Shown: piece after piece, positions 8,662 through 16,729 of the stretch
Position numbering within the stretch: position 1 is the first letter of the stretch
Layout: every line of letters begins with the position of its first letter
Source: Erysipelotrichales bacterium
GTDB lineage: Bacteria; Bacillota_I; Bacilli_A; Erysipelotrichales; Erysipelotrichaceae
Direction: 5' to 3'
Length of the DNA stretch: 64,000 bases
Assembly: GCA_910576345.1 (NCBI GenBank)
Contig: CAJTIT010000008.1
Coordinates: 33,916-97,915 of the forward strand
Translations under genes and position numbers: made by a program
The notes under the pieces: generated by a model
Told to the model about the DNA's origin: nothing
The model's database searches: none
The model's input: the letters and a program-made list of their open reading frames with translations, nothing else

Positions 8662-8727
8662 TTTTTATTTCACCAATACCGATTTTGTACTTTCTGAACT
8701 TTCCCAACAAACTGGAAGTTGTCGCTA
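8662..8727 (-). repeat. Leader repeat A with conserved hairpin
   Basis: Read on the minus strand, it starts with AGCGACAACTTCCAGTTTG directly at the stop of the CPCC gene and ends at the next start codon. It is the partner of leaders B (9374-9443) and C (9714-9784). The TTCC...GGAA inverted pair inside it is kept in all three. Confidence 0.5.
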
Positions 8728-8979
8728 TGAGATTTCCTTTTCATTATTTCTTGGTGGGCGAACATGACATAACATTTCTTTTTCACAAGCACCAAATTGT
8801 AGGAAATTAAATTTTGCCTCTTTTAGAGTTATTCCATGATTAGAGTCACTTGGTTCGCTATCAGAAGTAATGAACGGGTCATTCTCCCAAAAGCAGACGG
8901 GGCAAATATACCCACAATCTTCGTTCGCTGGAACATTATAGGTAAAATATCCACAACAAGGACATTGATATTTTTTCAT
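8725..8979 (-). CDS. CPCC-type cysteine-rich small protein
   Basis: 84 residues from the ATG at 8979 (a TTG at 8991 lies too close to the GGAGG at 8994-8998 to be the start). The protein has the hallmark of the CPCC cysteine-rich family: YQCPCCGYFTY near the N terminus and GYICPVCFWENDP about 20 residues later, two CxxC knuckles that should bind one zinc. The C terminus is LFQFGACEK-like with one more Cys. Family members are single-domain proteins often found beside toxin-immunity genes, but no function is proven. Confidence 0.75.
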   Translation of the reverse strand: MKKYQCPCCGYFTYNVPANEDCGYICPVCFWENDPFITSDSEPSDSNHGITLKEAKFNFLQFGACEKEMLCHVRPPRNNEKEIS

Positions 8980-9014
8980 TCTGTATTTCAATCCTCCAAA
9001 ATATTTCGATTCGT

Positions 9015-9083
9015 CTAATACTGAAATTCCTTTGGCTTATGCTTTAATACTGCTTTTATTTTGATATAGATATTATCTTCCAT
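9015..9083 (-). CDS. Very short reading frame between small genes (possible remnant)
   Basis: 22 codons (MEDNIYIKIKAVLKHKPKEF...) with an unusually good ribosome site (AGAGGTGATTAGGTG) before the ATG at 9083. The upstream DNA (AATTGGGATTTAAGAGG) resembles the 3' half of leader B, so this may be what is left of another member of the chain. It could equally be a real micropeptide. Confidence 0.25.
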   Translation of the reverse strand: MEDNIYIKIKAVLKHKPKEFQY

Positions 9084-9109
9084 CACCTAATCACCTCTTA
9101 AATCCCAAT

Positions 9110-9373
9110 TTACAATAATAGTTTATCTACCTGCCAGATTATTTCTTGCTCAGATATATCATATGGCATTGGGTCAATATCTTCAAAACAGTAATTTGAA
9201 GCATAAGAATGATTATCAGTCCACTCTAATACCCAAAAGTCTGTTAATGTAGATACTTTAAAAAATTTTCCGTTCATTGTCCAACAAATACCTGACGGAT
9301 ATAATTCTAATTGCTTTGCACCAAGTTCACGGAACCTATTTTCAACAACTGCTTTTATATCTGCTTTTTTCAT
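9110..9373 (-). CDS. Small hypothetical protein, immunity-protein-like
   Basis: 87 residues from the ATG at 9373 (GGAAGG at good spacing). The sequence starts with a helix MKKADIKAVVENRFRELGAK and then has alternating short strands rich in Trp and Tyr (GICWTMNGKFFKVS, FWVLEWTDNHSYASNYCFED) ending in an acidic helix. That alpha-beta, aromatic-rich, single-domain pattern is common among immunity proteins of polymorphic toxins, but I do not recognise a named family. It is preceded by leader B. Confidence 0.45.
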   Translation of the reverse strand: MKKADIKAVVENRFRELGAKQLELYPSGICWTMNGKFFKVSTLTDFWVLEWTDNHSYASNYCFEDIDPMPYDISEQEIIWQVDKLLL

Positions 9374-9443
9374 AGTAAATACCTTCCGCAAATCCCGGTT
9401 TTTCGCTTCCTACATCTTCCCGCCAAACCGGAAGTTATCGCTT
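9374..9443 (-). repeat. Leader repeat B with conserved hairpin
   Basis: On the minus strand it begins AGCGATAACTTCCGGTTTGG at the end of the upstream pseudogene and ends at the ATG at 9373. CTTCC pairs with GGAAG. It aligns over its full length with leader A. Confidence 0.5.
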
Positions 9444-9713
9444 TCTGATAATCCAATCGTCATCTTGAGTTTACCTTACTGCAAAGTAACCGCAAGGCAT
9501 ATCCTTTAAGGTACTAACAGAGTTATCCAAATTAAAAACCCATTTTAAAGATACGAACTTTGCTTCATCTGTTTCGTGTGTTTCTCCGTATAGAAATTAA
9601 CACATTCCTTCATCTTCATCATGTGATACATATAGAATAAGTGCCTGACGCTTCAATATATGACAACAGATAATCGTAGCAGTATCGGGTGAATCATAAA
9701 AAGGAAATTCCAT
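9441..9713 (-). pseudogene. Small acidic protein gene with two nonsense codons
   Basis: From ATG 9713 the frame reads MEFPFYDSPDTATIICCHIL, then YVSHDEDEGMC, a TAA, then FLYGETHETDEAKFVSLKWV, FNLDNSVSTLKDMPCGYFAV, R, another TAA, then TQDDDWIIRKR and a final TAA. The reading frame never shifts, so two point mutations suffice to explain it. The pattern (SPDTA...HDEDEG.C.FL.G, DMPCGY.A.R...DDWI) is one I have seen in DUF2185-like/immunity-type small proteins of Firmicutes. Leader C precedes it; its natural stop overlaps the first bases of leader B. Confidence 0.55.
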
Positions 9714-9784
9714 GTCTGTTACTCATTTCAAATCTTGATCTTCCAGTATGTCAAACTGGAAGTTGTTTCTTTGTACATTCGCTA
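9714..9784 (-). repeat. Leader repeat C with conserved hairpin
   Basis: On the minus strand it starts TAGCGAATG at the stop of the upstream pseudogene, then holds ACAACTTCCAGTTTG and a perfect 7-bp hairpin, CTTCCAG with CTGGAAG. Compared with copies A and B the stem is longer and a few bases are inserted at its 5' end. Confidence 0.5.
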
Positions 9785-10311
9785 TTTTATCATATTAGGA
9801 ATGTATTTTGATGGTTTTGCAATATATAACAAATATATTCCGCATATCAGTTTAACCATCGCATCTGCAATGCAAATAACTGAAACTGGTATACCCGGAA
9901 AAATATAGCCCATTGTTACGATAACCATACATACAATCCCCAACACTACCATACTCCAACCATGTACAAAAGAAATGTATTGATGTTGCCATCAGTACAC
10001 CAAGCCATATCCACCTCCAATGCCATCCGGGGATAAACGGGCCAGCAATACAAAACATTAATATGAACAACGTAGCAATCGAAAAATAAATCATCTTTAT
10101 CTGCTTTTTAGAAATATCTCCTTGAGAAAGTTTTTCTCTCACTTTTTTGTTTACATTGACTCCAAAAAAGCAGACATAATAACCTATCAGAAACACAAAC
10201 GGATTAACAAAAAATTCACCGCCACAAATGACAGCTACTATTAGTACAATTCCAATAAGAATCAACCATAAACCACATTTTTTTGTGCTTAAATTCCAAT
10301 ATTTCTTTCAT
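9782..10311 (-). pseudogene. Frame-shifted small membrane protein (DUF6609-like)
   Basis: A strong ribosome site (AGGAGG) and ATG at 10311 start MKEILEFKHKK; a one-base change in an A7 run then shifts the frame into CGLWLILIGIVLIVAVICGG and four more hydrophobic segments. A second frameshift after SIHFF moves it into FVHGWSMVVLGIVCMVIV and on to IAKPSKYIPNMIK and the stop at 9782. Assembled, it is a protein of about 175 residues with roughly six membrane helices. I relate it to DUF6609 by overall pattern. It heads the small-gene chain. Confidence 0.5.
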
Positions 10312-10454
10312 TTCGTTCCTCCTGTAAATTTCGATTTTCCAGTCTAACTTCTTTTTCCAATTATACATGAAAACATGGGATTTTTCAATTCTCAAACTGT
10401 CTTTGCTCAGGTTTGAATGGGACTGCCGCTTATTACGGAAACGCTGTCATTCAC

Positions 10455-10829
10455 CTATGAATAAATTATATCATTTTCAACAACTTCCCTTACACACGCC
10501 AAAATGTTATTCATCTTTTGAATCCATAAGGATTGGTTTTCGGATTTCAACTGTTCTGTCACGCCCTGCCTGTCGGAATATTTCGTTGCCATCCGAAAAA
10601 ACATATCTACTGCCAGTGCGTCTACACTTGCAAGATATTCATTCAGCCTGCCGCTGGTAAAGAGGTTCATATATAAAACCTTATGGTTTTGTTTCAAATA
10701 CTTTGCATGTCTCTGTCCCCATACGCCGATATGCTTTTCTTTTTCGGCAGGTAAGGCGAGCGCAGGCAAATAATAATCGCCAACCCTTGTATATGTCCCG
10801 CCCATCTATTCAAACAATGTCTTTTCCAT
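10455..10829 (-). pseudogene. tnpV: tnpV with in-frame nonsense codon at position 8
   Basis: From ATG 10829 the frame reads MEKTLFE, then TAG (10806-10808), then MGGTYTRVGDYYLPALALPA and onward to NNILACVREVVENDIIYS. It aligns end to end with the intact TnpV at 370-744 (MAKTIFEELGG...), where Glu stands at the stop position. A restart at the ATG of residue 9 (10805) is possible, so a slightly shortened protein might still be made. The DNA is more GC-rich than its surroundings. Confidence 0.7.
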
Positions 10830-11187
10830 AGTATTAATCCTCCATAATTTTATTTTTGGGTTAGTTGTTGACTGCTTTGATATGCACATTATCAACCGCT
10901 AAGTGCTGCTTTGAATTTTGCATTACTTTTCCGCATTGTGGCAAAAGAAATTACATTTTACGAATATGTGATTATATTTTCATATAGAGTAAGCCTGCGT
11001 GAAAAGCATTCCTACTTTTACGCTGGCTTTTGGCTGTCGCTCTCCACCCTCTCCATCTGGATTTTATCATTTTCTAAAATTCAGATTGGAGAAAAAAAGA
11101 ATGGCATACAATAACGGGCGAAAGAGCACCTCCACAACCATCGATTTTCAACCATTTTCAACACATGAAAAAATTTCATGTAAACTC
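10830..11187. other. Gene-free stretch between mobile remnants and aro operon
   Basis: No convincing gene. The minus strand holds a 32-codon frame starting at about 11070 (MIKSRWRGWRATAKSQRKSR...), basic and without ribosome site, possibly a scrap of a mobile-element protein. The boundary between decaying accessory DNA and the conserved aro operon falls in this stretch. Confidence 0.4.
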
Positions 11188-11216
11188 TTGCAAATACCAT
11201 CTTTTTGTATTATCAT
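11188..11216 (+). promoter_or_regulatory. Promoter of the aromatic operon
   Basis: TTGCAA and TATCAT separated by exactly 17 bases. Transcription would begin near 11223, giving a very short leader before the leader-peptide ribosome site (AAGAGGTG, 11227-11234). Confidence 0.6.
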
Positions 11217-11240
11217 ATTACCATTCAAGAGGTGATATCC

Positions 11241-11321
11241 ATGCACAAACCAATGGTTGATTATTATTATGCATTACTCCGATTAGAACCCATCGATCGC
11301 ATGGATATTTTCACTTTCTAA
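11241..11321 (+). CDS. Leader peptide of the aro operon (Tyr-rich)
   Basis: 26 codons: MHKPMVDYYYALLRLEPIDR followed by MDIFTF. It has its own good ribosome site and start. Three consecutive TAT tyrosine codons lie at positions 8-10, and two phenylalanine codons end the peptide. It ends 12 bases before a perfect terminator hairpin, and the operon makes tyrosine precursors. In attenuation-controlled operons, stalling at codons for the scarce amino acid decides whether the terminator forms; this layout fits that model for tyrosine. No family similarity is expected for such a peptide. Confidence 0.65.
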   Translation: MHKPMVDYYYALLRLEPIDRMDIFTF

Positions 11322-11325
11322 TTGG
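11279..11325 (+). promoter_or_regulatory. Candidate alternative hairpin in the aro leader
   Basis: CCGATTAGAA (11279-11288) pairs with TTCTAATTGG (11316-11325), ten pairs with one G-U, right after the Tyr codons and covering the end of the leader peptide. A ribosome stalled on the Tyr codons would leave it free to form; a ribosome reaching the stop would break it. It does not overlap the terminator stem, so the exact switch is not explained by these two helices alone. Confidence 0.4.
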
Positions 11326-11333
11326 AACCAAAC

Positions 11334-11367
11334 AAAAGCATCGCAAATTCAATTCGGTGCTTTTTTT
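11334..11367 (+). terminator. Attenuator terminator ahead of aroB
   Basis: AAAAGCATCG pairs with CGGTGCTTTT (ten pairs, one G-U) and is followed by a run of seven T. It ends 22 bases before the aroB start codon, between the promoter and the operon, so it can only act as a regulated attenuator. Confidence 0.75.
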
Positions 11368-11388
11368 ATAAAAGAGATGGAGGTATTT

Positions 11389-12399
11389 ATGATACTACAC
11401 ATGGATTTAGGGAAGAATAGTTATGACATCCTCATCAAAAAAGGATGCCTTCATGAAATCAAAGATCATATCGATCTACAACGTAACGTGTTGATTGTCA
11501 GTGATGATGGTGTGCCTAACATCTATATTGAAGCCGTTCAAGCACAGTGTCCAAATGCTTTTGTTCATATCGTCAAACAAGGTGAAGGCGCAAAATCACT
11601 GTCCGTCTATCAGGAAATCTTAGAAACATTGCTCGAACACAAATTTTCAAGAAAAGATTTGATCATTGCTTTAGGCGGTGGCGTGGTGGGCGATCTTGCC
11701 GGATTTGTCGCTTCCTGTTATATGCGCGGCATCGCATTTATACAAGTGCCTACAACGACTCTTTCCCAAATCGATTCTTCCATTGGAGGAAAAGTCGCCA
11801 TCAATCTCCATGAAGTAAAAAATATCATCGGCGCATTTTACCAGCCAAAAATGGTATTCGTTGATCCGGAAACACTTTGTACGTTGAGCAAACGTCATTA
11901 TATCAACGGACTTGTGGAAGCATTAAAAGCAGGACTGATTTATGATCAAGAATTGTTTCACTTATTCGAACAGGAAGATATTGAAGCAAATATAGAAACG
12001 ATCATTACCAAAGCGCTGTTTGTGAAAAAAACAGTGGTCGAACAAGACGAAAAAGAACAAAATTTACGGAAGATTTTAAATTTTGGTCATACCGTAGGTC
12101 ACGCAATAGAAACAAGCTATCATTTACAAGAATTCTATCATGGAGAATGCGTCGCCTTGGGCATTCTTCCATTTATAGCGGATGAAGACATACGAAACAG
12201 AGTGCGAAGCATTTATCAAAAGCTGGGACTTCGCGATCATGTGCCGGCAAACATTGATCAATGGATGGACATTATGCGCAATGATAAAAAAGCAGACAAG
12301 GATACCATTGATACGATATGGGTGCCTGCCATTGGTCATGCGGAAATCAAATCCATGACATTTGATGAAATCAGAAACTTATTGGAGAATACCTTATGA
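11389..12399 (+). CDS. aroB: 3-dehydroquinate synthase
   Basis: 336 residues. The start at 11389 is preferred because GGAGG (11379-11383) is spaced for it; an ATG at 11377 overlaps that site. It converts DAHP to 3-dehydroquinate, the second step of the shikimate pathway, in the cytoplasm, using NAD and a divalent metal. Visible signatures: the NAD-binding GGGVVGDLAGFVASCYMRG (about 97-115), VPTTTLSQIDSSIGGKVAI, and the metal-binding Glu/His residues (LVEALKAG, LNFGHTVGHAIE, YHGECVALG). It is somewhat shorter than the usual ~350. First gene of a five-gene operon. Confidence 0.95.
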   Translation: MILHMDLGKNSYDILIKKGCLHEIKDHIDLQRNVLIVSDDGVPNIYIEAVQAQCPNAFVHIVKQGEGAKSLSVYQEILETLLEHKFSRKDLIIALGGGVVGDLAGFVASCYMRGIAFIQVPTTTLSQIDSSIGGKVAINLHEVKNIIGAFYQPKMVFVDPETLCTLSKRHYINGLVEALKAGLIYDQELFHLFEQEDIEANIETIITKALFVKKTVVEQDEKEQNLRKILNFGHTVGHAIETSYHLQEFYHGECVALGILPFIADEDIRNRVRSIYQKLGLRDHVPANIDQWMDIMRNDKKADKDTIDTIWVPAIGHAEIKSMTFDEIRNLLENTL

Positions 12400-13520
12400 A
12401 AAATACAATAGGAAATCATATCAGCTGTACGATATTTGGCGAAAGTCATGGTGATGTTATCGGCATCGTCATGGATGGTCTGCCGCCAGGTATCACCATC
12501 GACATAGAACATCTACAAGCACAAATGGAAAAGCGCAAAGCCAAAGGTCGCATTTCCACACAGCGTCATGAAGATGATAGCGTACATATAACAAGCGGAT
12601 ATTTTGAAGGCAAAACCACCGGTACACCCTTAACGATTCTGATTGAAAACAAGGCGCAGCACTCACAAGACTATACGAAAACAAAAAACAGGCTGCGTCC
12701 GTCTCATGCGGATTATACAGCGGATGAAAAATATCTTGGCTTTCAAGATTATCGCGGCGGCGGCCATTTCTCCGGACGCATTACGGCACCTCTCGTTGCG
12801 GCAGGTGCCATTGCCTTACAAATACTGAAAACATATGGCATTCTCATTGGCACCCATATGGAAAACTGTCACGGTATACAAGATGATGCATTTACACAGG
12901 ACATAAAAAAACTAGAAACACAAATCAAACAAATGAGCACACAAGATTTTCCTGTTTTAAACGAAGAAAAAGGAAAACAAATGCGTGAAGAAATTGAAAA
13001 TGCGGCTAAACAAGGGGATAGTGTCGGAGGAATACTGGAAAGTGCCATTATCCATCTCCCTACCGGTATCGGAGAACCATTCTTTGACTCTGTGGAAAGC
13101 GTGCTCGCCCATTATTTATACAGCGTTCCGGCTGTCAAAGGCGTATCATTTGGATTGGGATTTCAAAACGCATTCCTTTATGGAAGTGAAGCGAATGATC
13201 CAATCATGATGAGTGAACAAGGAATCACTACCAAAACCAATCACAATGCCGGTATCAATGGTGGCATTACAAACGGTATGCCGGTGATCATTCACACATG
13301 TATCAAGCCAACGCCTTCCATATACAAAGAACAAGAGACAGTAGATAAGAAGACGAAGAAAAGTGTTACGTTACAAATTCAAGGTCGTCACGACCCTGCC
13401 ATTTTGCATCGTGCAAGCGTTGTCGTCGACAGCGTTCTTGCGTTAGGCATTCTGGATTTGATGATAGAAAGATTAGGAACATTATCGATACAAAATAAAA
13501 GAAAAGAGGAATCACGATGA
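12396..13520 (+). CDS. aroC: Chorismate synthase
   Basis: 374 residues. Makes chorismate from EPSP using reduced FMN, the last common step of the pathway. N-terminal signature FGESHGDVIGIVMDGLPPG, then the RPSHADYTADEKYLGFQDYR and GGGHFSGRITAPLVAAGAIA blocks that form the FMN site, and the C-terminal GRHDPAILHRASVVVDSVLA motif. Its ATG overlaps the aroB stop (ATGA), implying translational coupling. The order aroB-aroC-DAHP synthase-aroA-tyrA gives early, late and branch enzymes on one transcript, with dehydroquinase, shikimate dehydrogenase and shikimate kinase coded elsewhere. Confidence 0.95.
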   Translation: MKNTIGNHISCTIFGESHGDVIGIVMDGLPPGITIDIEHLQAQMEKRKAKGRISTQRHEDDSVHITSGYFEGKTTGTPLTILIENKAQHSQDYTKTKNRLRPSHADYTADEKYLGFQDYRGGGHFSGRITAPLVAAGAIALQILKTYGILIGTHMENCHGIQDDAFTQDIKKLETQIKQMSTQDFPVLNEEKGKQMREEIENAAKQGDSVGGILESAIIHLPTGIGEPFFDSVESVLAHYLYSVPAVKGVSFGLGFQNAFLYGSEANDPIMMSEQGITTKTNHNAGINGGITNGMPVIIHTCIKPTPSIYKEQETVDKKTKKSVTLQIQGRHDPAILHRASVVVDSVLALGILDLMIERLGTLSIQNKRKEESR

Positions 13521-14536
13521 TTATTACAATGAAAAAACAAACACCGAAAGAAGAAATCGATGCGTTGATGAGCCGATTGGACGCAAAAGGTTTGCGCATT
13601 CATTCCAGTATTGGCGAAAACTACAACGTGTTTGGCTTGGTAGGAGATACATCCGTCATCGACCCCAAACAAATTGAGGCAAATCCTTATGTGGAAAGCG
13701 TTGTTCGCGTCGCTGCGCCATATAAAAAAGCAAACCGTCTGTTTCATCCGGAAGACACGATTGTAAACATTGGCGGTATTCCAATCGGTGGTAAAGAAGA
13801 TCTTGTGGTCATTGGCGGTCCTTGTTCCATCGAAGGAAAAGAAAGCACCGTCGCTATCGCAAAAGCTGTCAAAGAAGCTGGCGGATGCATGTTACGAGGC
13901 GGTGCATATAAACCAAGAACTTCTCCATATGCATTCCAAGGCATGGGAACCGAAGGCATCTTGGCAATGGTGGAAGCACGAAAAGAAACAGGTCTTCCCA
14001 TCGTATCGGAACTCATGAGCACTGATAAATTAGATGAATTCGTAGAATACGTCGATTGTATTCAAATTGGCGCTAGAAACATGCAGAATTTCGATTTGTT
14101 GAAAGCCGTTGGCAAAGTCCAAACGCCTGTATTGTTAAAACGTGGCTTGGCCAATACCATTGAAGAATGGATCATGGCAGCGGAATATATCATGTCAGAA
14201 GGCAATCAAAATGTCATCTTCTGCGAAAGAGGGATTCGCACCTTTGAAAAGTATACAAGAAACACGCTGGATTTAAGCGTCATTCCCATTATCAAAGAAA
14301 AAACACACTTGCCTATCATCATTGATCCAAGTCATGCGACCGGTGATTGGAAACTTGTGGAATCGATGTCACTTGCCGCAATCGCTGCCGGCGCCGATGG
14401 ATTGATCATCGAAGTCCATGAAAATCCGGAATGTGCATGGTCTGATGGCGCACAGTCACTGAAGCCAAACCGTTTTGCGGAAGTCATTGAAAAAGGACGC
14501 ACCATTGCACAAGTCATTGGGAGGGGCATCGTATGA
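13517..14536 (+). CDS. aroF: 3-deoxy-7-phosphoheptulonate (DAHP) synthase
   Basis: 339 residues. Condenses phosphoenolpyruvate and erythrose 4-phosphate, the committed step of aromatic synthesis. It is of the KDO8P-synthase-like type I beta class: an N-terminal ferredoxin-like domain (about 1-75, the usual site of Tyr/Phe feedback) precedes the barrel. Motifs: GPCSIEGKE, MLRGGAYKPRTSPYAFQG, PVLLKRGLANTIEEW, and IIDPSHATGD. The metal ligands Cys, His, Glu and Asp are present in these blocks. It overlaps aroC by ATGA. The presence of the regulatory domain suggests both enzyme-level feedback and transcriptional attenuation. Confidence 0.93.
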   Translation: MIITMKKQTPKEEIDALMSRLDAKGLRIHSSIGENYNVFGLVGDTSVIDPKQIEANPYVESVVRVAAPYKKANRLFHPEDTIVNIGGIPIGGKEDLVVIGGPCSIEGKESTVAIAKAVKEAGGCMLRGGAYKPRTSPYAFQGMGTEGILAMVEARKETGLPIVSELMSTDKLDEFVEYVDCIQIGARNMQNFDLLKAVGKVQTPVLLKRGLANTIEEWIMAAEYIMSEGNQNVIFCERGIRTFEKYTRNTLDLSVIPIIKEKTHLPIIIDPSHATGDWKLVESMSLAAIAAGADGLIIEVHENPECAWSDGAQSLKPNRFAEVIEKGRTIAQVIGRGIV

Positions 14537-15819
14537 ACAAATTGATCACGCCTGGTATATGTAGTGGTCAAGTTCACATTCCGCCAAGCAAAAGCATGGC
14601 GCATCGCTCGATCATCTGTGCTGCGCTGGCAAAAGGAAAAAGTCGGATTGACAATATTGATTATTCCAAAGATATCGATACCACCATTGAAGGCATGCGT
14701 GCATTGGGCGCAGAAATTACATTGCACGATGATTTCATTGAAATCGACGGCATTAAAGATTTCAAACATTTAAAAAGTACAGAAATATTCTGTAATGAAT
14801 CCGGATCGTCACTGCGATTTTTCCTGCCTATCTTTTCATTAAGTGAACAAACCATTACCTTTACCGGCGCAGGCAGACTTATGGAGCGTCCGCAGAATGT
14901 ATATGAAGATCTGTTTCATGAACTTGGACTGACCTTTATACATACTGCAGAGTCAATCACAATCAAAGGCGCCATTCAAAGCGGTGACTATGTTCTGGAT
15001 GGCAATGTTTCCAGTCAATTCATCAGCGGATTGTTATTTGCGCTTCCTTTATGTAAAGGCAATTCCACCATCACCATCAAAAAACCGTTTGAATCAAAAT
15101 CGTATGTCGATTTAACAATGCAGATGTTGGAATACTTTGGTGTTGAAACAGATTTCAGTGATGATCATACTATATATATCAAAGGCAACCAGTCGTATCA
15201 TGCAGGATGTTATACTGTAGAAGGCGATTATTCACAATTTGCATTCTTTGCCGTATTGGCTGCGCTCAACCATGATCTTACCGTCACCGGCGTATCAAAA
15301 GCAACACGTCAAGGAGATCAAGCCATCATCGACATATTAAAACAAGCCAATGTAGAAATCGAAGATGTGCATGATGGTTTTCTGATACATAAAAGCGATG
15401 TGACAGGGTGTGAAATTGACTTGGCTGATTGTCCTGATTTGGGACCAATTCTTTGTGTTTTGGGCGCTTTCGCAAAAGGCAAGACACATATTCGTAATGC
15501 CGGCAGACTGCGTCTAAAAGAAAGTGATCGTATTTTGGCGATGGAAAGTGAATTGCGTAAGCTAGGTGTGGAAATAAGATCCTGCGAACAAGACATTACC
15601 ATAACTGGCAAACATTTGGATCAGTGCCGCGGTGTGAAAGATCAAATTCTTGCATTTGACTCCCATAACGATCATCGCATTGCGATGAGTATGTCCGTTG
15701 CCGCAACCCTTTGTCAAAGCCGTAGTTTTATCGTTCATGCCGAATCTGTAAACAAATCCTATCCGCAATTTTTCGATGATTTGCGCCGCATTGGAATCGA
15801 GGTATCAGATGTCTTATGA
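14533..15819 (+). CDS. aroA: 5-enolpyruvylshikimate-3-phosphate (EPSP) synthase
   Basis: 428 residues, usual length. Transfers enolpyruvyl from PEP to shikimate 3-phosphate. Signatures: PPSKSMAHRSIICAALAKGK at the N terminus (PEP and phosphate contacts), NESGSSLRFFLPI, GRLMERP, SSQFISGLLFALPL, and the C-terminal RLRLKESDRI and SHNDHRIAMSMSVAA blocks ending KSYPQFFDDL. Position 14 onward shows the standard SK.HR order. Overlaps the preceding and following genes by ATGA. Confidence 0.95.
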   Translation: MNKLITPGICSGQVHIPPSKSMAHRSIICAALAKGKSRIDNIDYSKDIDTTIEGMRALGAEITLHDDFIEIDGIKDFKHLKSTEIFCNESGSSLRFFLPIFSLSEQTITFTGAGRLMERPQNVYEDLFHELGLTFIHTAESITIKGAIQSGDYVLDGNVSSQFISGLLFALPLCKGNSTITIKKPFESKSYVDLTMQMLEYFGVETDFSDDHTIYIKGNQSYHAGCYTVEGDYSQFAFFAVLAALNHDLTVTGVSKATRQGDQAIIDILKQANVEIEDVHDGFLIHKSDVTGCEIDLADCPDLGPILCVLGAFAKGKTHIRNAGRLRLKESDRILAMESELRKLGVEIRSCEQDITITGKHLDQCRGVKDQILAFDSHNDHRIAMSMSVAATLCQSRSFIVHAESVNKSYPQFFDDLRRIGIEVSDVL

Positions 15820-16685
15820 AACCAACATTCAATAAGAACTTACGATTTTTAGTTGTCGGACTTGGTTTAATGGGTGGTAGTTATGCCTATGCGTTAAGCA
15901 AGCGTGGTTTTCAAGTATACGCTATTGATATTCAGCCAAAAACCATCGCTTATGCTAAAAAAAGCGGTTTGATAAAAGATGGCGCCGTTATGGATGTAGA
16001 TCTTATTCGACAAGCTGACGTCATTCTATTTGGTTTGTATCCTAATGCAATGGTGGATTGGATCAAAACATATCAAGAGTACATGCGGCCAAATACACTG
16101 ATTTCTGATGTCGCAGGTGTGAAACATCGCATTGTGGAAACCATCCAGTCATTCTTGCGTGATGATGTGGAATTCATCGCATCACATCCCATGGCTGGAA
16201 AAGAAGTCAGCGGTGTGGAACATGCTAATGACGAAATGTTTCAACAAGCAAATTTCATCATTACGCCTACAGAAAAAAACAGTGAAGCGGCCATTGCTTT
16301 TATGAAACAGTTTGCGAAGGAACTGGATTTTGCGAATATTTCTATTTTATCTTGTGAAAAACATGATGAAATGATCGGTTATGTATCACAGCTTACGCAT
16401 GTGATTGCCATCAGTTTGATGAATGCGAATGACGATCCGGATCTTGTTCATTATACCGGCGATAGTTTTCGCGATTTAACACGCATCGCACGAATCAACG
16501 AAAACTTATGGACGGAACTGTTTTTCTTAAACAAGGAAAATCTAATGAAAGAAATCGATGATTTTACTGATGCACTTTTAAAACTGAAGCAAACGTTAAA
16601 GGAAGAAGACACAGATACATTAAAACAAATGATGATTCTTTCCACACAGCGAAGAAAACTGTTTGACAAACCTAAAAAAAGATAA
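15816..16685 (+). CDS. tyrA: Prephenate dehydrogenase
   Basis: 289 residues. Oxidatively decarboxylates prephenate to 4-hydroxyphenylpyruvate, the tyrosine branch. The NAD-binding Rossmann motif is VVGLGLMGGSYAYALSKRG; the catalytic region shows FIASHPMAGKEVSGVEHAN (His), and the GYVSQLTHVIAISLM and SFRDLTRIA blocks bind prephenate. No ACT domain or chorismate mutase fusion is present, so feedback must act elsewhere, which fits the Tyr codons of the leader peptide. No pheA is in the operon. It is the last gene and is followed by a terminator. Confidence 0.93.
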   Translation: MKPTFNKNLRFLVVGLGLMGGSYAYALSKRGFQVYAIDIQPKTIAYAKKSGLIKDGAVMDVDLIRQADVILFGLYPNAMVDWIKTYQEYMRPNTLISDVAGVKHRIVETIQSFLRDDVEFIASHPMAGKEVSGVEHANDEMFQQANFIITPTEKNSEAAIAFMKQFAKELDFANISILSCEKHDEMIGYVSQLTHVIAISLMNANDDPDLVHYTGDSFRDLTRIARINENLWTELFFLNKENLMKEIDDFTDALLKLKQTLKEEDTDTLKQMMILSTQRRKLFDKPKKR

Positions 16686-16687
16686 AG

Positions 16688-16729
16688 AAGTCATTTATGT
16701 TGCAAAACAAAATGGCTTTTTGTTTTGCA
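16688..16729 (+). terminator. Terminator of the aro operon
   Basis: Two competing hairpins: AAGTCATTT with AAATGGCTT followed by TTT, and a perfect 12-pair TGCAAAACAAAA with TTTTGTTTTGCA. The first has the T run of an intrinsic terminator and ends at 16722. Confidence 0.55.

Noticed and set aside
10367..10660. 97-codon plus-strand frame opposite tnpV
   Set aside because: It is the antisense of the tnpV pseudogene with no ribosome site.
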